Positions 44,629 to 53,452 of a DNA stretch of 64,000 nt are shown one piece after another. Source of the DNA: Fonticella tunisiensis. GTDB taxonomy: Bacteria > Bacillota > Clostridia > Clostridiales > Caloramatoraceae. The stretch lies in NCBI RefSeq assembly GCF_004364155.1, contig NZ_SOAZ01000013.1:1-64000 (forward strand). The letters run 5' to 3'. Position 1 is the first letter of the stretch; every line of letters begins with the position of its first letter. The notes beneath the pieces are model-generated. The model was not told the origin of the DNA and made no database searches. It was given only the letters and a program-made list of their open reading frames with translations. A program made the translations under genes and the position numbers.

Positions 44629-45864
44629 TTATTTGTTAATAGCTTCCAAAAGATTTAATGTATGTTCAGCTACCCACTCAGGAGTAACATCGGTTCTCCT
44701 TGCAACGCCTGTATCAATAGCCGCCTTTGCTACATAGGCTGCAACCTTTGGTGCAATCCTTAAATCAAAGGCCTTTGGGATTATGTATTCTTCATTAAGT
44801 TCATCTTCTGAAATTATTTCTGCTATCGCCTTTGCAGCTGCTATTTTCATTTCATCGTTTATTTCCCTTGCTCTAACATCTAAGGCACCTCTAAATATTC
44901 CAGGGAAAGCTAAAACGTTATTTATTTGATTTGGAAAATCGGATCTTCCAGTTCCAATGATCCTTGCTCCACCTTCTTTTGCTTCATCCGGGAATATTTC
45001 CGGCACTGGATTTGCCATTGCAAATATTATTGCATCCTTATTCATCGTTTTAACCATTTCTGAAGTTAGAACTCCAGGGGCTGAAACACCTATGAACACA
45101 TCTGCTCCTTTAATTACATCTCCTAAACTTCCCTTTAAATTTTCAGGGTTAGTAATATGAGCAAGTTTTTCTTTAGCAGAATCTGAATATTTTATATCCC
45201 TATGTATTGCACCCTTTCTATCACATACTATAATGTTTTTAGTTTCCATAGATAATAGAAGCTTTGTAATAGCTGCTCCTGCAGCCCCGGCACCACTTAC
45301 AACAACCTTTAAATCTTCAAATCTCTTATCCACAATTTTCAATGCATTAATAAGGCCTGCAAGGGTTACAACTGCCGTTCCATGCTGATCGTCATGGAAT
45401 ACTGGAATATTGCATACTTCTTTAAGCCTTTCTTCTATTTCAAAACATTCCGGTGCTTTAATATCCTCTAAATTAATTCCTCCAAATCCTGGCTCCATGA
45501 GTTTTACTGTTTCAACAATTTTGTTCACATCCTTTGTGTTAAGGCATATAGGAAATGCATCAACTCCAGCAAAGGATTTAAATAAAACTGCCTTTCCCTC
45601 CATTACAGGAAGCCCCGCACCTGCACCAATATCTCCAAGACCTAAAACTGCTGTACCATTGGTTACTACAGCCACCCAGTTCCCCTTTGAGGTATATTCG
45701 TAAATTTTTTCAGGGTCATCTTTAATAACAAGGCATGGCTCTGCAACCCCCGGTGTGTATGCTAAGGTTAAATCTTCCTTAGTTTTGACCTGAACCTTTG
45801 AATGAAGTGCTATCTTTCCTTCATTATCTTTGTGAAATTTTAAGGCTCTTTCCTTTAAATCCAT
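44629..45864 (-). CDS. NAD(P)-dependent malic enzyme
   Basis: Oxidatively decarboxylates (S)-malate to pyruvate. The 411 residues include 'AYTPGVAEPCLVI', 'VTNGTAVLGLGDIGAGAGLPVMEGKAVLFK' and 'HDDQHGTAVVTLAGLINALK', plus the Rossmann segment 'KVVVSGAGAAGAAITKLLL'. It is the short bacterial type without a C-terminal phosphotransacetylase domain. The TTG at 45879 falls in the GGGAGG site, so the ATG at 45864 is used. Its place inside an inositol operon is unusual and supports malate as a pathway intermediate. Confidence 0.93.
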   Translation of the reverse strand: MDLKERALKFHKDNEGKIALHSKVQVKTKEDLTLAYTPGVAEPCLVIKDDPEKIYEYTSKGNWVAVVTNGTAVLGLGDIGAGAGLPVMEGKAVLFKSFAGVDAFPICLNTKDVNKIVETVKLMEPGFGGINLEDIKAPECFEIEERLKEVCNIPVFHDDQHGTAVVTLAGLINALKIVDKRFEDLKVVVSGAGAAGAAITKLLLSMETKNIIVCDRKGAIHRDIKYSDSAKEKLAHITNPENLKGSLGDVIKGADVFIGVSAPGVLTSEMVKTMNKDAIIFAMANPVPEIFPDEAKEGGARIIGTGRSDFPNQINNVLAFPGIFRGALDVRAREINDEMKIAAAKAIAEIISEDELNEEYIIPKAFDLRIAPKVAAYVAKAAIDTGVARRTDVTPEWVAEHTLNLLEAINK

Positions 45865-45922
45865 TAAATTACCTCCCAACTACATCAGTCCCTTTCTTAA
45901 GCACTTGATATGAATAAATTAT

Positions 45923-46942
45923 TTATTCATTTAAGAAAACTAACTTATTTTTCTCAAAGGATTCTTTACATGCATAGGCTATTTCAGTGGATTTTACTCC
46001 ATCATCAACCACAACCCCTGGTTTTCTATTTTCAAGGATACAATTTACAAATTCCTGCACCTCTGCAACATATGCCTGTTCAAATCTTTCAAGAAATCCG
46101 GAAACACATTCCTGAACTGCTCCCTTTTCATCAAAAATAGTTACCAGGTTTTTCTGTGGTACCGTTCCTATTCTAAGAGAACCTTCTGTTCCTATAATTT
46201 CGGTTTCTATGTGATAACCATGAGCACATGTTCTTCCTGCATAAAACATCCCGATTGCATCGTTTTGAAACTGAATTAATGCAGCACCGTTGTCTGCATC
46301 GTTATACTTTTTAAATTCTGGATATGCATAGCAGCTCCCAACAGCATATACGCTTTTTGCTTCTGATCCAAGGTACCATCTTGCTAGGTCTATGTCATGT
46401 ATTGCCATATCAAGGAATAGTCCTCCACTTTTTTCTGAGAAGGCTATTGCTCCTTTAACTGCTTTTACAGGATCAAGTCCATAGCATCTAATAAGGAATG
46501 GCTTTCCAATTGCTCCTTCTTCAATTTTCTTCTTTGCGTATGCATAGGATGCATCATACCTTCTCATAAATCCCAGCATGAAAACTTTATCTTGATGCTG
46601 CTCAACTATTTCCTTTGCCCTAATAACCTCTTCCATATTTACACCCAAGGGCTTTTCACTAAATACATGATATCCTGCCTTAAGTGCCTCTTCTATCTGC
46701 CTGCAGTGCTCTGTTGAGGAAGATGCTATGAAAATTGCATCCAGTTCATCATTTTTAAGCATTTCTGAAAAGTCTGTGTAACCGTATTTTATTCCCCAGT
46801 TCCTTTGAACATCTTCCACTTCTTCCTTAACAATGCTGCATGCTGCTACAAGTTCAGCATTTGGAATTCTAAATGCAATGTTTTCAGCATGCTTTTTGCC
46901 AAGCCTTCCAAGGCCAACAATACCTATCCTAACCTTTTTCAT
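45923..46942 (-). CDS. Second Gfo/Idh/MocA dehydrogenase, IolX-like inositol dehydrogenase
   Basis: Oxidoreductase of 339 residues with 'RIGIVGLGRLGKKHAENI', 'SEKPLGVNMEEV' and 'GGLFLDMAIHDIDLARWYLG'. It is distinct from the IolG at the other end of the operon. Together with iolI next door, a role on scyllo- or D-chiro-inositol is likely, feeding other inositol isomers into the common inosose pool. The exact stereoisomer cannot be read from the sequence. Confidence 0.83.
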   Translation of the reverse strand: MKKVRIGIVGLGRLGKKHAENIAFRIPNAELVAACSIVKEEVEDVQRNWGIKYGYTDFSEMLKNDELDAIFIASSSTEHCRQIEEALKAGYHVFSEKPLGVNMEEVIRAKEIVEQHQDKVFMLGFMRRYDASYAYAKKKIEEGAIGKPFLIRCYGLDPVKAVKGAIAFSEKSGGLFLDMAIHDIDLARWYLGSEAKSVYAVGSCYAYPEFKKYNDADNGAALIQFQNDAIGMFYAGRTCAHGYHIETEIIGTEGSLRIGTVPQKNLVTIFDEKGAVQECVSGFLERFEQAYVAEVQEFVNCILENRKPGVVVDDGVKSTEIAYACKESFEKNKLVFLNE

Positions 46943-46967
46943 TCTTCACCTCATAAAAATTAATTTA

Positions 46968-47804
46968 TTATTCTATTTCAAAATATTTTCCTACAGCTTC
47001 TTCAGTTTTTTCTTTGCCTACTTTTATTGTCTTTTCAGCATCCCACTCCCAGTATTCCGGCCTGAAAAGTTCTACAGACGCCATTTCACTATATCCTATT
47101 TCCTTAAGTGTACTTAATATTGAATCTAAATCTACAACACCTTCACCAGGCCAGAGTCTTTTATCATCTCTTAAGGCCCCAACTGGCAGATCCTCACTAT
47201 CATCGATATGGAAAATAAATATTTTTTCAGGATCAGCCTTCTGTAAATCTTCTATCCTTGATCCCATAGCATGGAAGTGGAAACAATCCAGTACCATTCC
47301 AACGCTGTCCCTATCTAATGTCTTTACAATATCATATGCTTGTCCAAAGGTATTTACTGAACAGTTTGGGTAACCTACAAACTCATAGGCAAGTTTTACT
47401 CCATACTCATCTGCTATATCAGCCAGCTCATTTAATCTTTTTATTGACTCTTCCTTAATTTCAGCTTTTGTACGACTCCCAACATCAAATGTAGGAACTA
47501 CAACGATTTTTTTACAGTTAATCTTTTCACCAACTTCACATAAAAATTTCAAATCATCTTTTATTTCCTGATATCCTGCTTCATCTCTGAAGGTAATAAA
47601 TTCTAATGCATTGAAGGCATAGGGTTTTATTCTACTATTTTTGAAAAAGTTCACAAGATCATCAACGGTATGGGTTTCAAGATATTCCTTGAGCTTATCT
47701 AATCTTATTTCTATAAACTCATATCCGTGCTTCTCACACAGCTCAAGGTCCTTTTCTAATGTAGAGTTTTTAAGGGTTGTAGCTTCATTAAAACAGATTT
47801 TCAT
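46968..47804 (-). CDS. iolI: Inosose isomerase
   Basis: TIM-barrel isomerase of 278 residues that interconverts 2-keto-myo-inositol and 1-keto-D-chiro-inositol. It resembles Bacillus IolI closely along its length ('MKICFNEATTLKNS', 'DLELCEKHGYEFIEIR', 'LDCFHFHAMGS', 'FIFHIDDSEDLPVGALRDDKRLWPGEG', 'SVELFRPEYWEW'). The ATG at 47804 follows GAGGTGG by four bases and starts the conserved sequence; the longer frame to 47861 is upstream noise. It lies between the ABC permease and the IolX-like gene. Confidence 0.94.
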   Translation of the reverse strand: MKICFNEATTLKNSTLEKDLELCEKHGYEFIEIRLDKLKEYLETHTVDDLVNFFKNSRIKPYAFNALEFITFRDEAGYQEIKDDLKFLCEVGEKINCKKIVVVPTFDVGSRTKAEIKEESIKRLNELADIADEYGVKLAYEFVGYPNCSVNTFGQAYDIVKTLDRDSVGMVLDCFHFHAMGSRIEDLQKADPEKIFIFHIDDSEDLPVGALRDDKRLWPGEGVVDLDSILSTLKEIGYSEMASVELFRPEYWEWDAEKTIKVGKEKTEEAVGKYFEIE

Positions 47805-47823
47805 AATACCACCTCTATATAAA

Positions 47824-48822
47824 TTATCTATTTTTTTTCTTATCCAATAGAACAGCACCAACTATGATTGCACCCTTTAAAACCTGCTGCCAGTATGCTG
47901 ATACCTGAAGAAGGTCAAGTCCATTGTTTAAAACTCCCATTATAAGGGCCCCAATTATTGTTCCTGGTATTGTACCTACTCCTCCCGAAAGGCTTGTACC
48001 CCCGATAACCGCTGAGGCAATAGCATCAAGCTCATAACTAACACCTGCTGTTGGCTGACCGGCACTAAGCCTTGAAGCTAACACTATACCTGCAAGACCT
48101 GATAGAAGTCCTGCATATGTATAAACAAGAACTAAATACTTTCTAACATTTATACCTGATACAACCGCTGCCTGTGCATTTCCTCCTATAGCATATATAT
48201 ATCTTCCGAACTTAGTATGTTTTAATAAAATGTGGGAAATTACTGCCGTTAATAACATTACGTATATGGGGAAAGGTACCCCTAAGAAATATCCCCCACC
48301 TATAAATTCAAATGATTCTGATAGATTTGTGATTGGACGACCATCGCTGAAGATTAATGCAAAGCCCCTTGCTGCGATCATCATACCAAGTGTAGGTATA
48401 AAGGCAGGTATTTCTCCGAAGGCTGTAAACGCTCCATTTATACTACCTGCTATTGCACCTACTAATAAACCTACAATAATAGAAACTATTAATGGATATT
48501 GGTTTGGATGTGCAAAGCTTGTGGCGATAACTCCTGCTAAAGCTAATACTGAACCCGATGATAGATCTATTCCTGTAGTTATGATAACCATAGTTACTCC
48601 AAAACCAATTATGGCAATAACTGATATCTGTCTAACAACATTCATCAGGTTTCTTGTTGTTAAAAATGCTGGAGATAAGACCGTCATTAAAACAACCATT
48701 GCCAGCAGCACAAGGGCCATTCCATGACGTCGAAATAAAATTTTTATTTTATCCTTTTTATTTATTTCATGTTTATTATTTTTTATTGAAGTTTTATTTG
48801 CCAGGTTGTTCATTTTTTTCAC
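47824..48822 (-). CDS. Sugar/inositol ABC transporter permease (RbsC family)
   Basis: Integral membrane subunit of 332 residues with eight to ten helices and the family segments '[25 protein letters not shown]', '[21 protein letters not shown]' and '[30 protein letters not shown]'. It is encoded directly after its ATPase. With no other sugar cluster nearby, inositol is the likely substrate, in place of the IolT-type symporter of bacilli. Confidence 0.92.
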   Translation of the reverse strand: MKKMNNLANKTSIKNNKHEINKKDKIKILFRRHGMALVLLAMVVLMTVLSPAFLTTRNLMNVVRQISVIAIIGFGVTMVIITTGIDLSSGSVLALAGVIATSFAHPNQYPLIVSIIVGLLVGAIAGSINGAFTAFGEIPAFIPTLGMMIAARGFALIFSDGRPITNLSESFEFIGGGYFLGVPFPIYVMLLTAVISHILLKHTKFGRYIYAIGGNAQAAVVSGINVRKYLVLVYTYAGLLSGLAGIVLASRLSAGQPTAGVSYELDAIASAVIGGTSLSGGVGTIPGTIIGALIMGVLNNGLDLLQVSAYWQQVLKGAIIVGAVLLDKKKNR

Positions 48823-48844
48823 TCCTTTTCATTATAGTTAAGTA

Positions 48845-50344
48845 CTAGCTTGCCGCTCCTGTTGCATAAGACATTATTTTTTCCTGGGTAGCTTCCTTTC
48901 TAGTTAATTCGCCAGTAATTTTTCCTTCATGCATAACAACAATTCTATCACTCATTCCAAGTATTTCAGGAAGTTCTGAAGAAATCATTATTATTGCCTT
49001 TCCTTGTTTCGCCAACTTACTCATTAATCTATGTATTTCGGCTTTTGCCCCTACATCAATACCTCTAGTTGGCTCATCCAAAATTAGTATGTCCGGATCT
49101 GTTAATAACCATCTGGCAATTAAAACTTTTTGCTGGTTACCACCGCTTAAGTTGTTAACAATCTGATCCAGTCCCGGTGTTTTAATATTTAACAGTTTTA
49201 CCTCTTCCTCACAATCCTTATTTACTTTTTTGCTATTAATAAACAACTTTTCAATGTAATTATTAATACTTGAGATATACATGTTATCCTTAACCGAAAG
49301 TGGAAGAAATAAACCTGAAATTTTTCTATCCTCTGTTAAAAATGCTAATTTATGTTTTATAGCATCGGCAGGTGAATTTATATGTACTTGCTTTCCTTTA
49401 ATATAAATTTCCCCTTTATCCGCTTTTACAACTCCAAACAGGCTTTCCATAATTTCAGAGCGACCCGATCCCATTAGACCTGCCAAGCCTAATATCTCAC
49501 CCTTACGTACCTTTAGATTAATATCATAAAATTTACCTGCTCTTGTGAAATTCTTTATTTCTAATAAAACTTTTCCAATTTCAGCTTCTTCTTTAGGGAA
49601 TAACTGAGTTATCTCCCTTCCAACCATCATTTCAATCAACTTTTCTTTTGTTATATTTTTAACCGAGCACGTATCAACATAACTTCCATCTCTAAATACC
49701 GTTATCTCATCAGCAATTTTAAATATTTCATCCATTTTATGGGATATGTAGATGATAGATACGCCTTTTTTCTTTAACCACTCAATAATTTTAAACAAAT
49801 GTTCTACTTCTCTTTCTGTTATGGCTGATGTAGGTTCATCCATAATAATAAGCTCCGAATTATAGGAAATAGCCTTTGCTATTTCAACCATTTGTGTATA
49901 AGCTGTAGAAAGTTCCTTCATCTTCATCTTTGGATTAAGGGATATTTCCAGCTGTTTGAGAAGCTCTTCCGTCTTTCTTTCCATTTCCCTATCATTTACC
50001 CAGAATGTCTTTTTATAAAGGGATTCCCTTCCTAAAAAAATATTTTCTGCAATTGTCATGTAGGGTACAGGGCTCAATTCCTGATGAATCATTGAAATTC
50101 CAGCCTGCAGCGCGTCGTGCGTGGATTTAAACTTTACTTCTTTGCCTTTAAACTTTATAGTTCCGCCATCTGGTCGATACATACCAATTAATATTTTCAT
50201 TAAAGTAGATTTTCCCGCACCATTTTCCCCCATCAAAGCATGGACGGTACCCTTTTTAACCTTCAGTTGAACGTTGTTCAGTGCTCGAACTCCAGGAAAT
50301 GTTTTTGATATATTCTTCATTTCAAGTACATATTCAGCATGCAC
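48845..50344 (-). CDS. Sugar/inositol ABC transporter ATP-binding protein (RbsA/MglA family)
   Basis: Tandem ATPase of 499 residues. Domain 1 has Walker A '[16 protein letters not shown]' and '[11 protein letters not shown]'. Domain 2 has the degenerate A-site '[18 protein letters not shown]' with '[16 protein letters not shown]' and '[16 protein letters not shown]', as usual for the CUT2 class. The frame is open up to 50380, but AGAGGTG precedes a GTG at 50344, which I take as the start. A 17-base-pair hairpin separates it from the binding-protein gene. Confidence 0.92.
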   Translation of the reverse strand: MHAEYVLEMKNISKTFPGVRALNNVQLKVKKGTVHALMGENGAGKSTLMKILIGMYRPDGGTIKFKGKEVKFKSTHDALQAGISMIHQELSPVPYMTIAENIFLGRESLYKKTFWVNDREMERKTEELLKQLEISLNPKMKMKELSTAYTQMVEIAKAISYNSELIIMDEPTSAITEREVEHLFKIIEWLKKKGVSIIYISHKMDEIFKIADEITVFRDGSYVDTCSVKNITKEKLIEMMVGREITQLFPKEEAEIGKVLLEIKNFTRAGKFYDINLKVRKGEILGLAGLMGSGRSEIMESLFGVVKADKGEIYIKGKQVHINSPADAIKHKLAFLTEDRKISGLFLPLSVKDNMYISSINNYIEKLFINSKKVNKDCEEEVKLLNIKTPGLDQIVNNLSGGNQQKVLIARWLLTDPDILILDEPTRGIDVGAKAEIHRLMSKLAKQGKAIIMISSELPEILGMSDRIVVMHEGKITGELTRKEATQEKIMSYATGAAS

Positions 50345-50365
50345 CAAAATCACCTCTTTCATTTC

Positions 50366-50403
50366 AATAATGAATACCAATCTTTTGATTGGTATTCATT
50401 ATT
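50366..50403 (-). other. Strong hairpin between the binding-protein and ATPase genes
   Basis: Perfect 17-base arms (AATAATGAATACCAATC and its complement) with a four-base loop and no U tract. Such structures commonly protect the upstream binding-protein mRNA so that this subunit is made in excess. Confidence 0.75.
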
Positions 50404-50422
50404 GATATTTTAGGAATTATCT

Positions 50423-51409
50423 TTATTTGTAACGTTTTGCGTATTCTTCAACCTTATCCTTTGTTACCAATTCAAATGGAATTATATATTCCTTGTCAAC
50501 CTTCTCGCCATTTACAACCCTTGCAGCGACTTCAATTGATTTTCTCCCCTGTCCCTTAGCATCCTGGAATACAGTATAGTTCTCTTTTCCAGCCTTTACA
50601 TATTCAAGAGCTTCTGGTGTAGCATCAATACCTGAAACAACTACCTTACCAAGTAAACCTGCATCTTCAAGAGCCTTGATTGCACCAAGTGCCATCTCAT
50701 CGTTGTTAGCAAGTATTCCGTCTATCTTAATCTTTGACTGAATCCAGTTTTCAACTAATTTCATGGCCTTATCTCTGTACCAGTCACCTGTATTTTTAAC
50801 AACTATCTTCATGTCAGGATATTTCTTTAAAATGTTTTCATATCCCTGTCCTCTTCTTATTTGTGGTTCATGTCCGTATGTTCCATCTAAAACAGCTATA
50901 TTGCCCTTCCCGTTAAGTAACTTAGCCATCTGCTCTGCCTGAATTTCTCCGGCATTAATATCATCTGAACCAACATATGCTACCCCCTTCGATTCATCTG
51001 GTAGTTTTCTGTTTACTGCAATGATTGGAATACCCGCCTTATTTATTTCTTCAATCATTGACTTGCCTGCTTCTCTGTCAACTACGAATAAAACTATAGC
51101 ATCTACCTTCTGAGCAATTAAGTTTTCTGCCTGTGACATTTGCTTCTGAGGGTCATATTTAGCATCCATATACACTACATCAATGTTTTGAAGCTTGCTT
51201 GCTGCTTCCTTCATTCCGTCCATAACATAAACCTGGAACTGGTCACTGAAGTCTGCCATTAAAACGCCTATTGTCTTTTTCTTTCCGTCTTTATTCTGAT
51301 CTCCACCAGCTTGTCCAGAATTTGCAGGCTTGCCTGTGCATCCTGCAAGTAAAGTTACGCTAAAAAGCACTGTCAATAAGATTGAGATTAGTTTTTTCGG
51401 ATTCCCCAC
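50423..51409 (-). CDS. Sugar/inositol ABC transporter substrate-binding lipoprotein (RbsB family)
   Basis: Extracellular lipoprotein of 328 residues with a signal peptide ending in the lipobox 'LLAGC' (Cys24). A type I periplasmic-binding fold follows ('KKTIGVLMADFSDQFQVYVMDGMKEAA', 'GIPIIAVNRKL', 'GILANNDEMALGAIKALEDAG'). The GTG start lies seven bases after AAGGGGG. It is the first structural gene of the operon; the ligand is inferred to be inositol from the downstream genes. Confidence 0.92.
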   Translation of the reverse strand: MGNPKKLISILLTVLFSVTLLAGCTGKPANSGQAGGDQNKDGKKKTIGVLMADFSDQFQVYVMDGMKEAASKLQNIDVVYMDAKYDPQKQMSQAENLIAQKVDAIVLFVVDREAGKSMIEEINKAGIPIIAVNRKLPDESKGVAYVGSDDINAGEIQAEQMAKLLNGKGNIAVLDGTYGHEPQIRRGQGYENILKKYPDMKIVVKNTGDWYRDKAMKLVENWIQSKIKIDGILANNDEMALGAIKALEDAGLLGKVVVSGIDATPEALEYVKAGKENYTVFQDAKGQGRKSIEVAARVVNGEKVDKEYIIPFELVTKDKVEEYAKRYK

Positions 51410-51433
51410 ACAAAAACCCCCTTATATTTATTT

Positions 51434-51471
51434 AATTATAAAATTTCATAATTATTTGAAATTTTATAATT
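51434..51471. other. Inverted repeat in the 5' leader of the binding-protein gene
   Basis: AATTATAAAATTTCA and TGAAATTTTATAATT are perfect 15-base arms around an eight-base loop, just upstream of the AAGGGGG site. It may be an mRNA 5' stabiliser or an operator. Confidence 0.55.
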
Positions 51472-51487
51472 TATCATAATTAAGAAG

Positions 51488-51690
51488 TTTTATCTCCATT
51501 CACCATTCTGACAAGGATATTGCTTGTGTCAATTTTTTCCGTTCCTCAAGCAACATTCCATGTTTCCATCAGTAATATTCCTTACCTCCATTCTGGTTCG
51601 CCAAAAAGTTGCAAAGAAATTAATCTTTCGTACCATCCCTTTGCTGCGAAAAAGTGGAGATAAAATAATACATGGAATGAACATTTTGTG
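51488..51690. repeat. Dispersed intergenic repeat, copy D, with terminal inverted repeats
   Basis: TTTTATCTCCA at the left and TGGAGATAAAA at the right (51655-51665) form perfect 11-base terminal inverted repeats. Interior blocks such as ACAAGGATATT, AATATTCCTTACCTCCATT and GATAAAATAATACATGGAAT match copies at 26.5 and 28.2 kb. No open reading frame is inside. It has the look of a miniature mobile element. Confidence 0.6.
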
Positions 51691-51884
51691 AGGTTTAGAG
51701 CTTCCTTGCCCAAGGGTATTAGAGAATGGAATATATTTTTATCGTTCTTTAATGCCAAAACCAGTACAATAAGTTAATTTTAATTGTTAATAAACGGCTC
51801 TTGAATTTTGAATGATGATTATTACGTAAAGATAAGTCCATTGTTATAAATACTTCAATATATGAGAATGGATAGAGTGTATTA

Positions 51885-51898
51885 TGCAAACGTGTACA
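51885..51898. promoter_or_regulatory. Operator-like site upstream of the inositol operon
   Basis: TGCAAACGTGTACA shares its right half and central CG with the two palindromes upstream of the LacI-type gene (52979 and 53074), placing one site in front of the structural genes. Confidence 0.55.
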
Positions 51899-51911
51899 AT
51901 ACTATGCATAT

Positions 51912-52958
51912 TTATTTTATTTGCTTAGTCGATTCTCTTACTACCAATCGCGTTTGAAGAACTATATTTATTTTATTTTTTATTTTCTTACCATTTATCA
52001 TTTCTACAATCCTCTTACAACCCAGTAACGCTATCTCTTCCCGTGGTTGATGTATAGTAGTTAAAGCTGGTTTAAAATCTTCAGCTAGCTCTATATCATC
52101 ATATCCTACAATGGAAACATCGTCAGGCACTTTAATGTTAAATTCTTTTAATGCCTCCATTGCTCCTATTGCCATAAGATCTGTATGTGCAAAAATGGCT
52201 GTAACACCTTTGTCAGTAATACTCTTGATGTTGTCTCTTACTAAATTGTATCCAGAAGCAATATCACGATAACCAAATAATATTAAATTTTCATCTACTG
52301 GTATATTGTTTTGATTAAGAGCTGCTTTATATCCATTTAACCTCTGCTCAAATTCATATGAATTTCCTACAGATGTTATGCACATAATTTTTTTATGACC
52401 AAGCTTTATCAAATAATCTGTAGCATTATAGCCTCCATAGAAATGATCAGTATAAATTGAATCTGCTAAATTTTCTTCATAGAAGCTAGAATAGTGGTGT
52501 AGAAATATATATGGTATTTTTGATAATTCCATAAAATTTATAATCTGTCCGTCAATTTTCTCTAGTCTAGGATGAATAATTATAATCCCATCAACTTTTT
52601 TGCTTATAATTAACCTTTTAATATTACTTTCTCCTGTTTTTGAGCTCTTCGGGAATGACACTATAAGATCAATTCCTTCCTCCTCCAGGCTTGTTCTTAG
52701 TTGATTTAACAATGAAATGTAGTATAGACTCGCTCCAAATTCTCCGAATTTTTGTGGGAAGATAGCACATACCGTACCAGTTTTATTGGTACTTAGGCTT
52801 CTTGCATTAGCATTAAACTCAAACCCTAGATTATCAGCCAATTCTTTTATTCTCTTCTTAGTTTTCTCTGCCACCAAAGGACTATCATTTAAACTTCGTG
52901 ATACGGTAGCATGGCTTACTCCGGCAATTTTAGCAATATCTTTAATTGTAACTGTCAT
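51912..52958 (-). CDS. LacI-family regulator of the inositol operon
   Basis: Repressor of 348 residues with an N-terminal LacI helix-turn-helix ('TIKDIAKIAGVSHATVSRSLN', residues 4-24) and a sugar-binding domain ending 'VSIVGYDDIELAEDFKPALTTIHQPREEIA'. It precedes the ABC transporter and inositol genes on the same strand, with matching palindromic sites before itself and before the operon. Bacillus uses the DeoR-type IolR instead, so this is a different control protein. The inducer is presumably inositol or an early intermediate. Confidence 0.88.
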   Translation of the reverse strand: MTVTIKDIAKIAGVSHATVSRSLNDSPLVAEKTKKRIKELADNLGFEFNANARSLSTNKTGTVCAIFPQKFGEFGASLYYISLLNQLRTSLEEEGIDLIVSFPKSSKTGESNIKRLIISKKVDGIIIIHPRLEKIDGQIINFMELSKIPYIFLHHYSSFYEENLADSIYTDHFYGGYNATDYLIKLGHKKIMCITSVGNSYEFEQRLNGYKAALNQNNIPVDENLILFGYRDIASGYNLVRDNIKSITDKGVTAIFAHTDLMAIGAMEALKEFNIKVPDDVSIVGYDDIELAEDFKPALTTIHQPREEIALLGCKRIVEMINGKKIKNKINIVLQTRLVVRESTKQIK

Positions 52959-52978
52959 TTAAATCACCACAAAATATT

Positions 52979-52992
52979 TGTATACGTGTACA
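52979..52992. promoter_or_regulatory. LacI-type operator 1 before the inositol regulator
   Basis: TGTATACGTGTACA, a near-perfect palindrome centred on CG, 20 bases before the regulator start codon. Confidence 0.6.
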
Positions 52993-53073
52993 ATATTCTA
53001 AATTTTTATAATATTGTCTATATTCTTATTATAAACCAGCGCAAATGATAAGTAAAGTGGCAAATCAAAAATT

Positions 53074-53087
53074 TGTACACGTGTACA
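53074..53087. promoter_or_regulatory. LacI-type operator 2 before the inositol regulator
   Basis: TGTACACGTGTACA is a perfect 14-base palindrome, 95 bases upstream of the first site. The spacing of nine helical turns would allow looping. Confidence 0.65.
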
Positions 53088-53100
53088 GAGATATTCATTA

Positions 53101-53452
53101 ATTTCAATATATATTTATTAATCATACAAATTTGATATTCATAAATAATTGATATAAATAGATTGACATTCCCACTTATCCATATAAAAGTGGAGATTTA
53201 GTCCTTCATGCATTAAAAATTAATCAAGTCTTGAGAGGTCAAGGATATAACTGAAATCAACTCAAAATAATGTCTTGATAAAATACTGTATTACACTTGA
53301 TTGCAGGATTCGATGTAAAAACAGTGAGAGAAAACAATTGCCATTTACAGAGATTCAAGAACGACTAAGCATTCAATCAAAGCAAAAAATTTTAGGGAGC
53401 TGCGCCCCCTATTTAATATCAATTGGTATATATTTATACATCATAACATTAA
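53101..53452. other. Gap between the inositol regulator and the PTS operon
   Basis: No intact gene. It contains a terminator hairpin and, at 53291-53330, a short plus-strand frame reading LIAGFDVKTVRE, which resembles the C-terminal region of tyrosine recombinases but is followed by unrelated codons and a stop. It may be a decayed integrase fragment, at low confidence. Confidence 0.3.
53385..53414 (-). terminator. Terminator of the PTS operon
   Basis: On the minus strand AGGGGGC pairs with GCTCCCT (one G-U pair) around GCA, followed by AAAATTTTTT, about 40 bases after the EIIC stop. Confidence 0.65.

Larger units (their letters stand above)
51410..51911. other. Leader region of the inositol operon
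   Basis: This 502-base gap has a half-conserved LacI-type operator (51885-51898), a copy of the dispersed repeat (51488-51690) and a 15-base inverted repeat close to the ribosome-binding site (51434-51471). I could not place a convincing -35/-10 pair for the operon. Confidence 0.6.

Noticed and set aside
47805-47861. N-terminal extension of iolI
   Set aside because: The 19 extra residues lie upstream of a strong ribosome-binding site and overlap the end of the permease gene; the conserved protein starts at 47804.
48230-48727. 165-residue plus-strand open frame
   Set aside because: Antisense to the ABC permease; its composition mirrors the real gene and it has no start signal.
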